Origin: Chryseobacterium sp. G0162
GTDB taxonomy: Bacteria; Bacteroidota; Bacteroidia; Flavobacteriales; Weeksellaceae
Direction: 5' to 3'
Assembly: GCF_003815715.1 (NCBI RefSeq)
Contig: NZ_CP033922.1
Span: forward strand, 868,001-932,000
Length of the DNA: 64,000 bases
Shown piece after piece: positions 36,176 through 44,353 of this stretch (the stretch's first letter is position 1; each line of letters opens with the position of its first letter). Made by a program: the position numbers and the translations under genes. The notes beneath the pieces were generated by a model that was not told where the DNA came from, did no database searches, and worked only from the letters and a program-made list of their open reading frames with translations.

Positions 36176-36207
36176 AATCCCGGGAATCACTTTCCGGGAT
36201 TTTTTTA
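36176..36207 (+). terminator. intrinsic terminator
   Basis: AATCCCGG and CCGGGATT arms followed by seven T, 20 bases after the OmpA-family gene. Confidence 0.9.
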
Positions 36208-36217
36208 TGTCCTTATT

Positions 36218-36247
36218 TTTGTGTTTACATTTATTTAATTAAATTTG
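36218..36247 (+). promoter_or_regulatory. promoter of the Nramp transporter gene
   Basis: TTTG at 36218-36221, 18-base spacer, TAAATTTG at 36240-36247; an excellent match to the Bacteroidota consensus. Transcription should begin near 36252-36255, inside the palindrome described next. Confidence 0.65.
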
Positions 36248-36262
36248 TTAGTCATTTCTAAC
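36247..36262 (+). promoter_or_regulatory. palindromic operator over the mntH start site
   Basis: GTTAG-TCATTT-CTAAC, extended weakly to TTTGTTAG...CTAACATT. It overlaps the last base of the -7 box and the predicted transcription start and ends 4 bases before the ATG. The GTTAG/CTAAC half-sites recall DtxR/MntR-family boxes, although the 6-base spacing is wider than in the actinobacterial DtxR box. Confidence 0.5.
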
Positions 36263-36266
36263 ATTT

Positions 36267-37604
36267 ATGAATTTCAATTTAAAAAGCGCCTGGCGAAAAG
36301 ATAAAACATCACACTCTTTATCAGAAGTTTATTCTTCTATTAAAGTTCCTAAAAAAGCCAGCTTCTGGAGAAAGTACCTTGCGTTTGCAGGGCCCGGACT
36401 TATGATAGCTGTAGGATATATGGATCCGGGAAACTGGGCTACAGATATTGCCGGAGGGGCTCAGTTTGGATATACCCTACTTTCGGTCATTCTTATTTCC
36501 AATATTTTTGCAGTGGTTTTACAGCACTTATCTGTTAAGCTTGGTGTAGTGGCAGAAAGGGATTTAGCACAGGCCTGTAGGGATCATTTCAATCCTACTA
36601 CCAATTTTATTCTCTGGGTTTTCTGTGAAATAGCTATTGCCGCCTGTGATCTCGCCGAGGTCATTGGTTCAGCGATAGCCCTAAATCTGTTATTCCATAT
36701 TCCGTTGACCTGGGGAATTGTAATTACGACGGTAGATGTACTTGTTATTCTTCTCCTTCAGGCAAAGGGTTTCAGATGGATCGAAAGTATTGTAGGTGGA
36801 CTTATTTTTGTAATTCTAGCCTGTTTTGCCTATGAAATTGTTATTTCCAAGCCTGCTTTTAGTGAAATTCTAGGTGGATTAGTACCACAAAAAGAGATCA
36901 TTCAAAATCCTGCGATGCTTTACATTGCAATTGGTATTTTAGGAGCTACTGTGATGCCGCATAATTTGTACCTTCATAGCAGTATTGTACAAACAAGGGA
37001 TTACACCCGTGATACGGAGGGTAAGAAAGAAGCTATTAAATTTGCCACTTTAGACAGCACAGTATCTTTGATGTTGGCATTTTTTATCAATGCTGCCATT
37101 TTGATCCTCGCAGCTGCAACTTTCCATACTACAGGAAATCAACATGTTGCTGACATCCATGATGCTTACCAAATGCTAACTCCAATTTTAGGAGCTTCAA
37201 TGGCCAGTATTGCATTTGCAATTGCGTTATTGGCTTCCGGGCAAAATTCTACCCTTACAGGAACTTTAGCAGGTCAGATCGTCATGGAAGGTTTTTTAAA
37301 TATTAAATTAAAACCATGGCTACGAAGATTGATCACAAGACTTATTGCAGTTATTCCTGCATTAATTGTTGCTATTCTTTATGGAGAGCAGGGAACAACA
37401 GAATTATTGGTTTTAAGCCAGGTTATTTTATCAATGCAGTTAAGTTTTGCCGTAGTTCCGTTAGTCATGTTCACCAATGACAAAGCTAAAATGGGTGAAT
37501 TTGTGAATAAACCGTTCTTAAAGGTTTGTGTTTGGGTAATCTCGGCAATTATCATTGTTTTAAACCTATACCTGTTGTATCAGACGTTTACAGGACAGCA
37601 ATAA
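36267..37604 (+). CDS. mntH: Nramp family Mn2+/Fe2+ transporter
   Basis: The 445-residue protein has eleven or so membrane helices. Signature motifs are visible: GYMDPGNWATDIAGGAQFGY in helix 1 (about 50-69), with the metal-binding Asp and Asn of DPGN, and ILGATVMPHNLYLHSS in helix 6 (about 231-246), with the MPH motif that contacts the metal. Such proteins import Mn2+ or Fe2+ with protons. Its own strong promoter and overlapping palindrome suggest metal-dependent repression. A long cytoplasmic N-terminus (about 40 residues, Lys/Ser-rich) precedes helix 1. It is a single-gene unit. The symbol reflects family membership. Confidence 0.93.
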   Translation: MNFNLKSAWRKDKTSHSLSEVYSSIKVPKKASFWRKYLAFAGPGLMIAVGYMDPGNWATDIAGGAQFGYTLLSVILISNIFAVVLQHLSVKLGVVAERDLAQACRDHFNPTTNFILWVFCEIAIAACDLAEVIGSAIALNLLFHIPLTWGIVITTVDVLVILLLQAKGFRWIESIVGGLIFVILACFAYEIVISKPAFSEILGGLVPQKEIIQNPAMLYIAIGILGATVMPHNLYLHSSIVQTRDYTRDTEGKKEAIKFATLDSTVSLMLAFFINAAILILAAATFHTTGNQHVADIHDAYQMLTPILGASMASIAFAIALLASGQNSTLTGTLAGQIVMEGFLNIKLKPWLRRLITRLIAVIPALIVAILYGEQGTTELLVLSQVILSMQLSFAVVPLVMFTNDKAKMGEFVNKPFLKVCVWVISAIIIVLNLYLLYQTFTGQQ

Positions 37605-37639
37605 TTGATATCGGATTTTATGATTTGAGATTTAGGGTA

Positions 37640-37800
37640 TGATGATTCAAAGTTTAAGGTTTAAGGTTTAGTGTTTAAGTGTGGGTTATTCAATCTACTT
37701 AAATTTAAAATTAGAATTCATTTCCTTCTTTCCCAGTCTTTTATCTTTTATTTATTCATCTATTATCTTTCTACCTCATGTCTAATCATCTCTTGTCAAA
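37640..37800. repeat. GTTTAAGG tract plus pyrimidine-rich tract, copy 1
   Basis: In the 293-base gap between mntH and grpE, AAGTTTAAGGTTTAAGGTTT begins at about 37649, and about 90 bases later comes a pyrimidine-rich strand with TCTATTATCTTTCTACCTC. The same pair of tracts in the same order occurs at 45530-45660. No gene is present. Confidence 0.45.
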
Positions 37801-37897
37801 ATAGCCCATTTATTCCCGTTGTTTTTCTGCCTTAATGTCCTGTTTTTTTCCTTTGGCAGAGTCTTTGTCAAACAATTCAGTAAATAAATATTGAATT

Positions 37898-38434
37898 ATG
37901 GAAAATCAGGATATCAACGAAGAAAGCATCAATAATCAGGAAGATAACAACATTCAGAATGAGGCAACGTCTCAGGACAATGTGACAGCAACTCCTTCTG
38001 CTGAGGAACTTTTGGCAGAAGAAAAAGACCGTTACATCAGATTATATGCTGAATTCGAAAACTATAAAAAAAGAACTTCTAAGGAAAAAATAGAATTCTT
38101 CCAATATGCCAATCAGGATATGATGGTTTCTATGTTGGGCGTTTTAGATGATTTTGAAAGAGCATTAAAAGAAATCGCTAAAAATGGAAATCCATCTGAC
38201 CTTCAAGGGGTGGAGCTTATCTATCAGAAGTTCAAAAATAAACTTACAGAAAAAGGACTAAAAGCTATGGATGTGAATGCTGGTGACAGCTTCAACGTAG
38301 ATTTCCATGAAGCTATTACTCAAATTCCTGCTCCATCAGAAGAGCTGAAAGGGAAAATCGTAGATGTTATTGAAACAGGATATACTTTGAATGATAAGGT
38401 AATCCGTTTTGCAAAAGTAGTAACAGGAAACTAG
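37898..38434 (+). CDS. grpE: nucleotide exchange factor GrpE
   Basis: The 178-residue protein releases ADP from DnaK. It has a long polar N-terminal tail (about 1-45, Gln/Asn/Glu-rich), the long helix with EEKDRYIRLYAEFENYKKRT (about 48-67) that forms the dimer, and the C-terminal beta-wing domain (about 120-178, VDFHEAITQIPAP and VIETGYTLNDKVIRFAKVVT). All are typical of GrpE. It is followed 101 bases later by dnaJ on the same strand. dnaK is not nearby, as is common in Bacteroidota. I saw no CIRCE element upstream. Confidence 0.96.
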   Translation: MENQDINEESINNQEDNNIQNEATSQDNVTATPSAEELLAEEKDRYIRLYAEFENYKKRTSKEKIEFFQYANQDMMVSMLGVLDDFERALKEIAKNGNPSDLQGVELIYQKFKNKLTEKGLKAMDVNAGDSFNVDFHEAITQIPAPSEELKGKIVDVIETGYTLNDKVIRFAKVVTGN

Positions 38435-38439
38435 AATTC

Positions 38440-38532
38440 ATAAATGATAAATGATGAGTGATAATTGATGAATGTTTCACTTATTAGCTTTACAATATCT
38501 TTTATCATTTATCAACAATCAATTATTAAATT
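38440..38532. repeat. ATAAATGAT-type repeat with imperfect inverted arms
   Basis: The grpE-dnaJ gap holds ATAAATGATAAATGATGAGT at about 38440 and, inverted, TTTTATCATTTATCAACAAT at about 38500. Together they can form an imperfect stem. Similar low-complexity words occur at 672-710 and 46768-46800. Confidence 0.45.
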
Positions 38533-38535
38533 GTC

Positions 38536-39654
38536 ATGTCAAAAAGAGATTATTACGAGGTTCTTGAGATCAGCAAATCTGCATCTGCCGACGAAATAAA
38601 AAAAGCATACCGTAAAATGGCCATTAAATTCCACCCGGATAAAAATCCAGGGGATAAGGAGGCTGAGGAAAAATTTAAAGAAGCTGCTGAGGCTTACGAA
38701 GTATTAAGCGACGATCAGAAACGTGCCAGATATGACCAATTCGGTCACGCCGGAATGAGTGGAAATGGTGGTTTCGGAGGCGGAGGCTTCGGAGGCGGAA
38801 TGAACATGGAAGATATTTTCAGCCAGTTTGGAGATATTTTCGGTGGTGGTTTCGGAGGATTTGGCGGTGGCGGCGGTGGCCGTCAGCAGGTGAAAGGTTC
38901 TAATTTAAGAATCAGAATCAAGCTGAACCTTGAAGAAATGGTAAATGGAACTCACAAAACCATTAAAGTAAAAAAAATGAAGGTGGCAGAAGGTGCCACT
39001 TCAAAAACGTGTCCTACCTGTAACGGTTCCGGTGTTCAGCTTAAAGTGATGAACACGATGTTTGGTCAAATGCAGACTCAGACTACTTGTAGTACTTGTC
39101 AGGGAATCGGAAAGGTTGCTGATAAAATTCCTGCCGGAGCTAATGCTCAAGGTCTTATCAAAGATGAGGAGGAAATTACTATTAATATTCCAGCAGGAGC
39201 AAGAGACGGCATCCAGCTTAATGTAAGAGGAAAAGGGAATGACGCTCCATTTGGTGGAGTTCCGGGTGATTTATTAGTCATCATTGAAGAGGAAGTAGAC
39301 CAAACCATCAAGAGAGAAGGTGATAACCTTCACCAGGAATTGTATGTTTCATTTGCTGAAGCTGCTTTAGGAACGAAAAAAGAAATTCCTACAGTAGGCG
39401 GAAAAGTGAAAATTACCGTTGATCCAGGAACTCAATCCGGAAAAATTTTAAGATTAGCAGGAAAAGGTCTTCCAAGCATTGACAGCTATGGTAAAGGAGA
39501 CATGTTCATTCATATCAATGTATGGACACCTCAAAAGCTTACTAAGGAGCAGAAAGACTTCTTTGAAAAGCAAATGTCCAGCGGAGAAATGGTTGCAGAA
39601 CCATCCGGAAAGGAAAAAACTTTTTTTGATAAAGTAAAAGATTTATTCAATTAA
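38536..39654 (+). CDS. dnaJ: molecular chaperone DnaJ with a reduced zinc domain
   Basis: The 372-residue co-chaperone stimulates DnaK ATPase and delivers substrates. It has the J domain (1-70) with His33-Pro34-Asp35, a Gly/Phe-rich linker (about 73-115), a zinc domain, and the C-terminal substrate-binding domains (about 205-345). The zinc domain has only two CxxCxGxG motifs, CPTCNGSG at 159-166 and CSTCQGIG at 185-192, where type I DnaJ has four. The missing ones are the first and fourth, which together form zinc centre I; the second and third (zinc centre II) remain. The domain is otherwise in frame and the gene intact, so this looks like a lineage feature. A terminator follows. Confidence 0.93.
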   Translation: MSKRDYYEVLEISKSASADEIKKAYRKMAIKFHPDKNPGDKEAEEKFKEAAEAYEVLSDDQKRARYDQFGHAGMSGNGGFGGGGFGGGMNMEDIFSQFGDIFGGGFGGFGGGGGGRQQVKGSNLRIRIKLNLEEMVNGTHKTIKVKKMKVAEGATSKTCPTCNGSGVQLKVMNTMFGQMQTQTTCSTCQGIGKVADKIPAGANAQGLIKDEEEITINIPAGARDGIQLNVRGKGNDAPFGGVPGDLLVIIEEEVDQTIKREGDNLHQELYVSFAEAALGTKKEIPTVGGKVKITVDPGTQSGKILRLAGKGLPSIDSYGKGDMFIHINVWTPQKLTKEQKDFFEKQMSSGEMVAEPSGKEKTFFDKVKDLFN

Positions 39655-39657
39655 TAT

Positions 39658-39686
39658 AAAAGAGGCCTTAGGGTCTCTTTTTTATT
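39658..39686 (+). terminator. intrinsic terminator of dnaJ
   Basis: AAAAGAGGCC-TTA-GGGTCTCTTTT hairpin with T-run right after the stop codon. Confidence 0.75.
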
Positions 39687-39726
39687 TCATCTATTTGTAT
39701 ATTAGCTCTTTATTAAAAGTCCGGAA

Positions 39727-40731
39727 ATGAAAAGAATAGTACTTTTTTTATTGCTTTTTACAATCTCATTAAAAGCATTTGGACAACAAAATAATAACAG
39801 AGAGTTTAATACTGCCGTGAATCAGTGGTTTTCTGCATGGTCATTATTGTATAAAGACATTTATAAAATTGACAAAATTCATCCTGTACAGTTTGTATTT
39901 TTTGATGAAACCTATGTATACTCAACCTCTTCGGTAACCATTCCTAAAGGTGAGTCAATAAAAGGTTATAATCTCCTAAATCTGAAATTAAACTGGAAAA
40001 AAAAGCCTCATCATAATTCCCTTACCCTACCTAATAAAAAGACTATTCCTGTAGGAGTCATATCATTTGCATCAGAAGCCCCTTTGGGTCAAAAATCATT
40101 TTTTGTAATGCCTTTACCTAGTTTCTGGAAAAAAGCAGGCGTCGAAAGCAAGGAACTGGGGCTGGATAATTTAATCACAGGAGTTTTCATTCATGAGTTT
40201 TCCCATACTCAACAAATGCAAAACTTTGGAAAGATTATTACCCAACTTGAAAAACAAAATAATTTTGGAGTCCCTTTCAATGATGACATGGTTCAAGCTA
40301 TTTTTAGTGAAAATAAAGATTATCTTGATCTATACCAGTCAGAAATAAATACTCTTTATAACAGTATTAGGGATAAGGAACTGAATACAGAGCAACTTAT
40401 AAAAGGATTGGCCTTAATTAATGACAGACAGACAAAGTATTTTAAAGATCAATATCAAGGACTAAAAGAAATAGATGATATTTTCCTTACCATGGAAGGG
40501 ATGGGACAATATTCCATGTACTTATGGCTGATCCATCCTAAAGGTGCTAAGATGGATAAAAATATTGCGCTGGATGGAGTCAGACGGAATAAAAAATGGT
40601 GGTCACAGGAGGAAGGGCTGGCTCTTTTCTTAATTTTAGAACGACTAAAAGCTTCTAAAACCTGGGCAAAGGATATGTTTGGATCAAAAATTATCACAGC
40701 GATTGAGCTCATCAAAGCCAATATGAAGTAA
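39727..40731 (+). CDS. secreted protein with HExxH motif, putative zinc metalloprotease
   Basis: The 334-residue protein has a signal peptide (MKRIVLFLLLFTISLKAFGQ). I do not recognise its family. The striking feature is FIHEFSHTQQ with His156-Glu157-x-x-His160, the zinc-binding signature of gluzincin-type peptidases, about 100 residues before EGMGQYSMY whose Glu257 could be the third zinc ligand. The rest is mostly alpha-helical and charged. It is a single-gene unit between the dnaJ terminator and a convergent terminator. Proteolytic activity is a hypothesis; the motif could also be structural. A periplasmic location is expected since there is no sorting domain or lipobox. Confidence 0.6.
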   Translation: MKRIVLFLLLFTISLKAFGQQNNNREFNTAVNQWFSAWSLLYKDIYKIDKIHPVQFVFFDETYVYSTSSVTIPKGESIKGYNLLNLKLNWKKKPHHNSLTLPNKKTIPVGVISFASEAPLGQKSFFVMPLPSFWKKAGVESKELGLDNLITGVFIHEFSHTQQMQNFGKIITQLEKQNNFGVPFNDDMVQAIFSENKDYLDLYQSEINTLYNSIRDKELNTEQLIKGLALINDRQTKYFKDQYQGLKEIDDIFLTMEGMGQYSMYLWLIHPKGAKMDKNIALDGVRRNKKWWSQEEGLALFLILERLKASKTWAKDMFGSKIITAIELIKANMK

Positions 40732-40743
40732 AATGATTAATCA

Positions 40744-40779
40744 AAAAAAATCCTATACTGAAAATAGTACAGGATTTCT
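40744..40779. terminator. bidirectional terminator
   Basis: AATCCTATAC and GTACAGGATT arms with flanking A and T runs between convergent genes. Confidence 0.75.
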
Positions 40780-40800
40780 TTATTATCTAAAAGTATCTTT

Positions 40801-41682
40801 TTATTTTTTCGTAGCCAGTGAATAGATCGCTTTCCCTATTGTAAAAACAAGAACTGCAGCGAGTCCGCCTACGATTCCGAAAGTAAATTCTTTTAGCATA
40901 GCTGGCCACGTTGGTAATAATTCATGCAGGTAGTGAATGTTGTGAGCAAAAATACCTCCTGAGACTAAAATCAGGGCAATTGTTCCGACCACTCCTAAGA
41001 TTTTAATGATTACCGGTAACGCTTTTACCAAAAAATGTCCAAGTTTGGAAAAGAATCCTTTATCGTGACTTTTTTTGATTAATTTAAAACCTGCATCATC
41101 CATTCTCACAATAAGAGCAACGATTCCGTAAACCCCTACCGTTGCAATGAATGAAACAAAAGTTACGGTAAGAATTTGCGTAAGAAGTGGATGCTCTTGT
41201 TGGATTACCGTTCCCAAAGCAATGATGACAATCTCAATAGAAAGGATAAAGTCTGTTCTGATTGCGGAATTAATTTTTGCCTTTTCAGAAGCTTCTGAGT
41301 TTTCTTCTTCTTTACTCTCCTTCACTACTTCATGACCTTTTTTAGAACGGTGAAATAGAAACTCAATAATTTTTTCTACTCCTTCAAAAGCAAGGTATAG
41401 ACCTCCCAAAATAAGGATTATTTCAATGGCAGGTTTGTAAAGCCAGTTGAGCAGAAACGCTACGGGAAGAATAATCAATTTATTGATAAAGGAACCTTTA
41501 GTAATAGCCCACAATACAGGAAGTTCCCTGGAAGAAAGAAAGCCTGTGGCTTTTTCTGCATTTACAGCCAGGTCATCTCCCAAAATTCCTGCTGTTTTCT
41601 GTGTAGCTATCTTACTGGTAACAGCTACATCATCCATCAATGCTGCAATATCATCTAAAATTGCAAAAAAGCCTGATGCCAT
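40801..41682 (-). CDS. DUF808 family membrane protein (YedI-like)
   Basis: The 293-residue inner-membrane protein starts MASGFFAILDDIAALMDDVA and continues VTSKIATQKTAGILGDDLAV, the diagnostic DUF808 beginning. Five or six membrane helices follow, the first near residue 65 (FINKLIILPVAFLLNWL), with the ILILGGLYLAFEGVEKIIEF segment, a charged cytoplasmic loop (KKGHEVVKESKEEENSE, about 115-131) and a C-terminal hydrophobic pair. Function is unknown; the E. coli homologue is YedI. It is a single-gene unit. Confidence 0.92.
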   Translation of the reverse strand: MASGFFAILDDIAALMDDVAVTSKIATQKTAGILGDDLAVNAEKATGFLSSRELPVLWAITKGSFINKLIILPVAFLLNWLYKPAIEIILILGGLYLAFEGVEKIIEFLFHRSKKGHEVVKESKEEENSEASEKAKINSAIRTDFILSIEIVIIALGTVIQQEHPLLTQILTVTFVSFIATVGVYGIVALIVRMDDAGFKLIKKSHDKGFFSKLGHFLVKALPVIIKILGVVGTIALILVSGGIFAHNIHYLHELLPTWPAMLKEFTFGIVGGLAAVLVFTIGKAIYSLATKK

Positions 41683-41814
41683 ATTTTAATGTTTTTTTAA
41701 TCTTTGTTAAGTTCAGCAAAAATAAATATTTAATTCGATTTTCTGATTCATAATATGACAATAATTTTAAGAATGATGAGAATCATAAAGCAGCACTTCC
41801 CTTTCAATATTTTA

Positions 41815-41822
41815 TATCTTTG
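41815..41822 (+). promoter_or_regulatory. -7 box that fixes the start of the TPR gene
   Basis: TATCTTTG matches TAnnTTTG and covers an in-frame TTG at 41820-41822 that could otherwise be taken as a start codon. The transcript would begin after it, so ATG 41838 is preferred. No clear -33 TTG was found. Confidence 0.45.
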
Positions 41823-41837
41823 TTTAAATTCTATGCA

Positions 41838-42323
41838 ATGAATGAAAACTGGGAATTTCAATTACAAGCTATATGGCAGAAGCTTGGAACAATAAATAAC
41901 GAAGAATTTATTCAACAACTTAAAGATCATATACTCCTACTTGTAGATTCGCAAGCTATTGCAGATTTTGAAATGGCATGTGCTTTTGATTCAACCGGAT
42001 ATGAAAAGGAGGCAGAGCCCTTATATAGGAGAGCATTAGATCTGGGATTATCAGGTTTACGGAGAAGAAGAGCAAGGATTCAACTGGCAAGTACCCTAAG
42101 GAATAATGGAAAAATAGAAGAAAGCATTCATATTTTGAGAGAAGAAAAAGCAAACTATTCTGATGAGCTTAATGATGCTATCGACTCTTTCCTAGCTCTT
42201 TCCCTTTCTTCAGCAGGACAATATAAGGAGGCATTATCACTCACCTTAAAAGCAATTTCTCAACATTTACCCCGATATAACCGATCTTTGTATAATTACG
42301 CGAATGCTTTGCATAAAGAATGA
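41838..42323 (+). CDS. tetratricopeptide repeat protein
   Basis: The 161-residue cytosolic protein is all alpha-helical with about three TPR-like units: FEMACAFDSTGYEKEAEPLYRRALDLGL (about 41-68, here in two parts of the same helix pair), RRARIQLASTLRNNGKIEES (about 74-93) and DSFLALSLSSAGQYKEALSL (about 115-134). It resembles the short stand-alone TPR proteins of Firmicutes and Bacteroidota with no known partner. The start ATG 41838 gives MNENWEFQLQ; six extra residues from an upstream TTG are unlikely because that codon belongs to the promoter. Function unknown. Confidence 0.75.
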   Translation: MNENWEFQLQAIWQKLGTINNEEFIQQLKDHILLLVDSQAIADFEMACAFDSTGYEKEAEPLYRRALDLGLSGLRRRRARIQLASTLRNNGKIEESIHILREEKANYSDELNDAIDSFLALSLSSAGQYKEALSLTLKAISQHLPRYNRSLYNYANALHKE

Positions 42324-42442
42324 TACTAAAAAATATTCTTTAATAAAAAACACCGTACAACATCCTGAAAAACAAATAAAAACATCATAAAAATCATATC
42401 TTTTCGTTATTTCTGCTGTTTCTTTTTCTGTACATTTACTCT

Positions 42443-43318
42443 ATGAAAAAGCTCATTCTCAGGTATCATTTTTTCGTTATGGGATGCATCAGTTTCCTTT
42501 TGCAATCCTGTAATACAAAATTCAGAGTTTGGGTTGGCCCTGATGGTCAGCAGAAAATCTACAACTTAAAATACGGAGAGCACAAAAGACAGAAAATGGA
42601 TGTTTTTCTACCCAAAGATTACGCTGTAGATTCTCCGGTTATTCTTATTGTACATGGTGGAGCCTGGACATTGGGAAAAAAGGAGCACATGATCCAGATT
42701 CAGAAAATGCTTTTCCAGCATAAAATTCCAAGCATCAATATGAATTATCGCCTGGTTTCCCAAAGGAAAAAAATCACTTATAAACAACAGCTTGAAGATA
42801 TTGGTTCGGTGATTGAGAAATTTAATTCTTTAGCTGAAAAAGCAGAGCTTCAACCCAACAATTATATTATTCTTGGTGAAAGTGCCGGTGGACACCTCGC
42901 CTTATTGTATGGCTACCAGCATCCGGACCAAATTAAAAAGATCATTTCTTTAAGCGGTCCTACAGATTTTTATAGCCCGGAGTATCTGAATTCTTTTTAT
43001 TCAAAATATACTTCACCTACTCTTCAAAAAGTAGTGGGAACCAAGTTTGATCGTAAAAATTTCTCAGAAGCCTTTAAAGAAGCCAGTCCTATTGCTAATA
43101 TTACCCATGTTCCTACCCTTTTATTTCAGGGAAATCATGATTTTTTGGTGAATCAACACCAGGGAATTGCGCTGGATTCGGCATTGACCCGTATGGATGT
43201 TCCTCATAAATTTATCTTTATGGAGAAAACTGGGCATGCTCCCAGATTTTTCAGCAAAAGAAAAAGAGACAGTATTATTTACCCGAATATTCTGGATTGG
43301 ATACAAAAGAACCATTAA
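42443..43318 (+). CDS. alpha/beta hydrolase (esterase) lipoprotein
   Basis: The 291-residue protein has a lipoprotein-type signal peptide with LLQSC (Cys23). The hydrolase fold shows the oxyanion-hole HGGAW (His71-Gly72-Gly73), the nucleophile elbow GESAGG (Ser147), a probable acid in GNHDFLV (about 230) and the catalytic His in KTGHAPRF (about 261). This HGG-type pattern places it with hormone-sensitive-lipase-like esterases. It probably acts on small esters or carbohydrate acyl groups at the periplasmic face of a membrane. It stands alone between the TPR gene and a minus-strand gene. The substrate is not known. Confidence 0.85.
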   Translation: MKKLILRYHFFVMGCISFLLQSCNTKFRVWVGPDGQQKIYNLKYGEHKRQKMDVFLPKDYAVDSPVILIVHGGAWTLGKKEHMIQIQKMLFQHKIPSINMNYRLVSQRKKITYKQQLEDIGSVIEKFNSLAEKAELQPNNYIILGESAGGHLALLYGYQHPDQIKKIISLSGPTDFYSPEYLNSFYSKYTSPTLQKVVGTKFDRKNFSEAFKEASPIANITHVPTLLFQGNHDFLVNQHQGIALDSALTRMDVPHKFIFMEKTGHAPRFFSKRKRDSIIYPNILDWIQKNH

Positions 43319-43522
43319 GATTGTTTAAAGGGTTTAGAATAATTAAAATAATTAAAAGGATAAGCCTTCTTAATTCATCTTTCTTAATGGTGTAATGCCT
43401 TCAATTTGTCATGCAAAGGTTTTATCATCTCCATGTATACTTTTAGGAAGCAAAGAATGGAGTTGATTCGATTTCTTCTTAGCTCACTCTAAACAATAGA
43501 GTATACTTTAATTCCCATAAAA

Positions 43523-43550
43523 AAGGCTATCCGTTTCGGGATAGCCTTAC
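43523..43550 (-). terminator. intrinsic terminator of the DedA gene
   Basis: AAGGCTATCC and GGGATAGCCTT arms beyond the minus-strand stop codon at 43573. Confidence 0.85.
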
Positions 43551-43572
43551 ATTGTATGTAGATCTTTGAATA

Positions 43573-44268
43573 TTATTCAAAGTCTTTATTTTCGTATTTA
43601 GAGAAATCTTCTTTCTTTCCAAACATAAATTTGATAATCACCGGAAGCGTTGTTACCAATACAATAACAATGATGATGTATTCCAGTTTTTCTTTCAGAT
43701 TGATTCCAAACTGTTCCATGAAAAGTTTATCAAGATAATGTCCTGCGAAGATCAGGATAAATGACCACAAAACGGCCCCAATAATATTATCTCTTAAGAA
43801 TTCTTTTTTGTCCATTTTTACGATTCCTGCTACAATCGGAGTAAAGGTTCTCACCACAGGTAAGAATCTTGCCATAATGATTGCCAGCGCTCCATGTTTT
43901 TCAAAGAAGTCATGAGCCTGATACAGATACTTCTTCTTGAAAAGCATAGAGTCCGGTCTTTTATATAAAGCAGGTCCTGCTTTTCTTCCGAAATAATATC
44001 CTACTTCATTTCCAATAATAGCAGCAAGAGCTACTCCGGAGGCAAGAATTGTTGTATCTAAGAAGTCACTTCCTGTAGAACCAAAAGTCTCTTTGATGAT
44101 TTCAACGGCATAAATTCCTGAAACGAACAATAGTGAATCTCCAGGTAGAAAAAATCCTACAAAAAGACCTGTTTCAGCAAACACAATAAATAAAATAAGC
44201 CAAAACCCTCCCATTTTAATGTAAAACTCAGGGTTTAATAAATCCTTCCAGCTATTGAAATCTTCCAT
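43573..44268 (-). CDS. DedA family membrane protein
   Basis: The 231-residue integral membrane protein shows the DedA signatures: FAETGLFVGFFLPGDSLLFV (about 25-44, with the re-entrant-loop E and PGD), GNEVGYYFGRKAGP (about 80-93), and FLPVVRTFTPIVAGIVKMDK (about 128-147, with the conserved Arg). Family members include flippases of polyprenyl phosphate and phosphatidylethanolamine. Which lipid it moves is not evident. It lies 85 bases downstream of prfB on the same strand. Confidence 0.93.
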   Translation of the reverse strand: MEDFNSWKDLLNPEFYIKMGGFWLILFIVFAETGLFVGFFLPGDSLLFVSGIYAVEIIKETFGSTGSDFLDTTILASGVALAAIIGNEVGYYFGRKAGPALYKRPDSMLFKKKYLYQAHDFFEKHGALAIIMARFLPVVRTFTPIVAGIVKMDKKEFLRDNIIGAVLWSFILIFAGHYLDKLFMEQFGINLKEKLEYIIIVIVLVTTLPVIIKFMFGKKEDFSKYENKDFE

Positions 44269-44353
44269 ATATATTGATGAACAACAAAAATAAGTCTAAA
44301 ATGTCTGAAACAAAAATTAATTATAAGATTTTAACTAAAATTTTATATGATAT

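Noticed and set aside
37645..37680. GGTTTAAGG tandem, considered as telomere-like sequence
   Set aside because: It is short, imperfect and internal to a normal gene order; a second copy is also internal.
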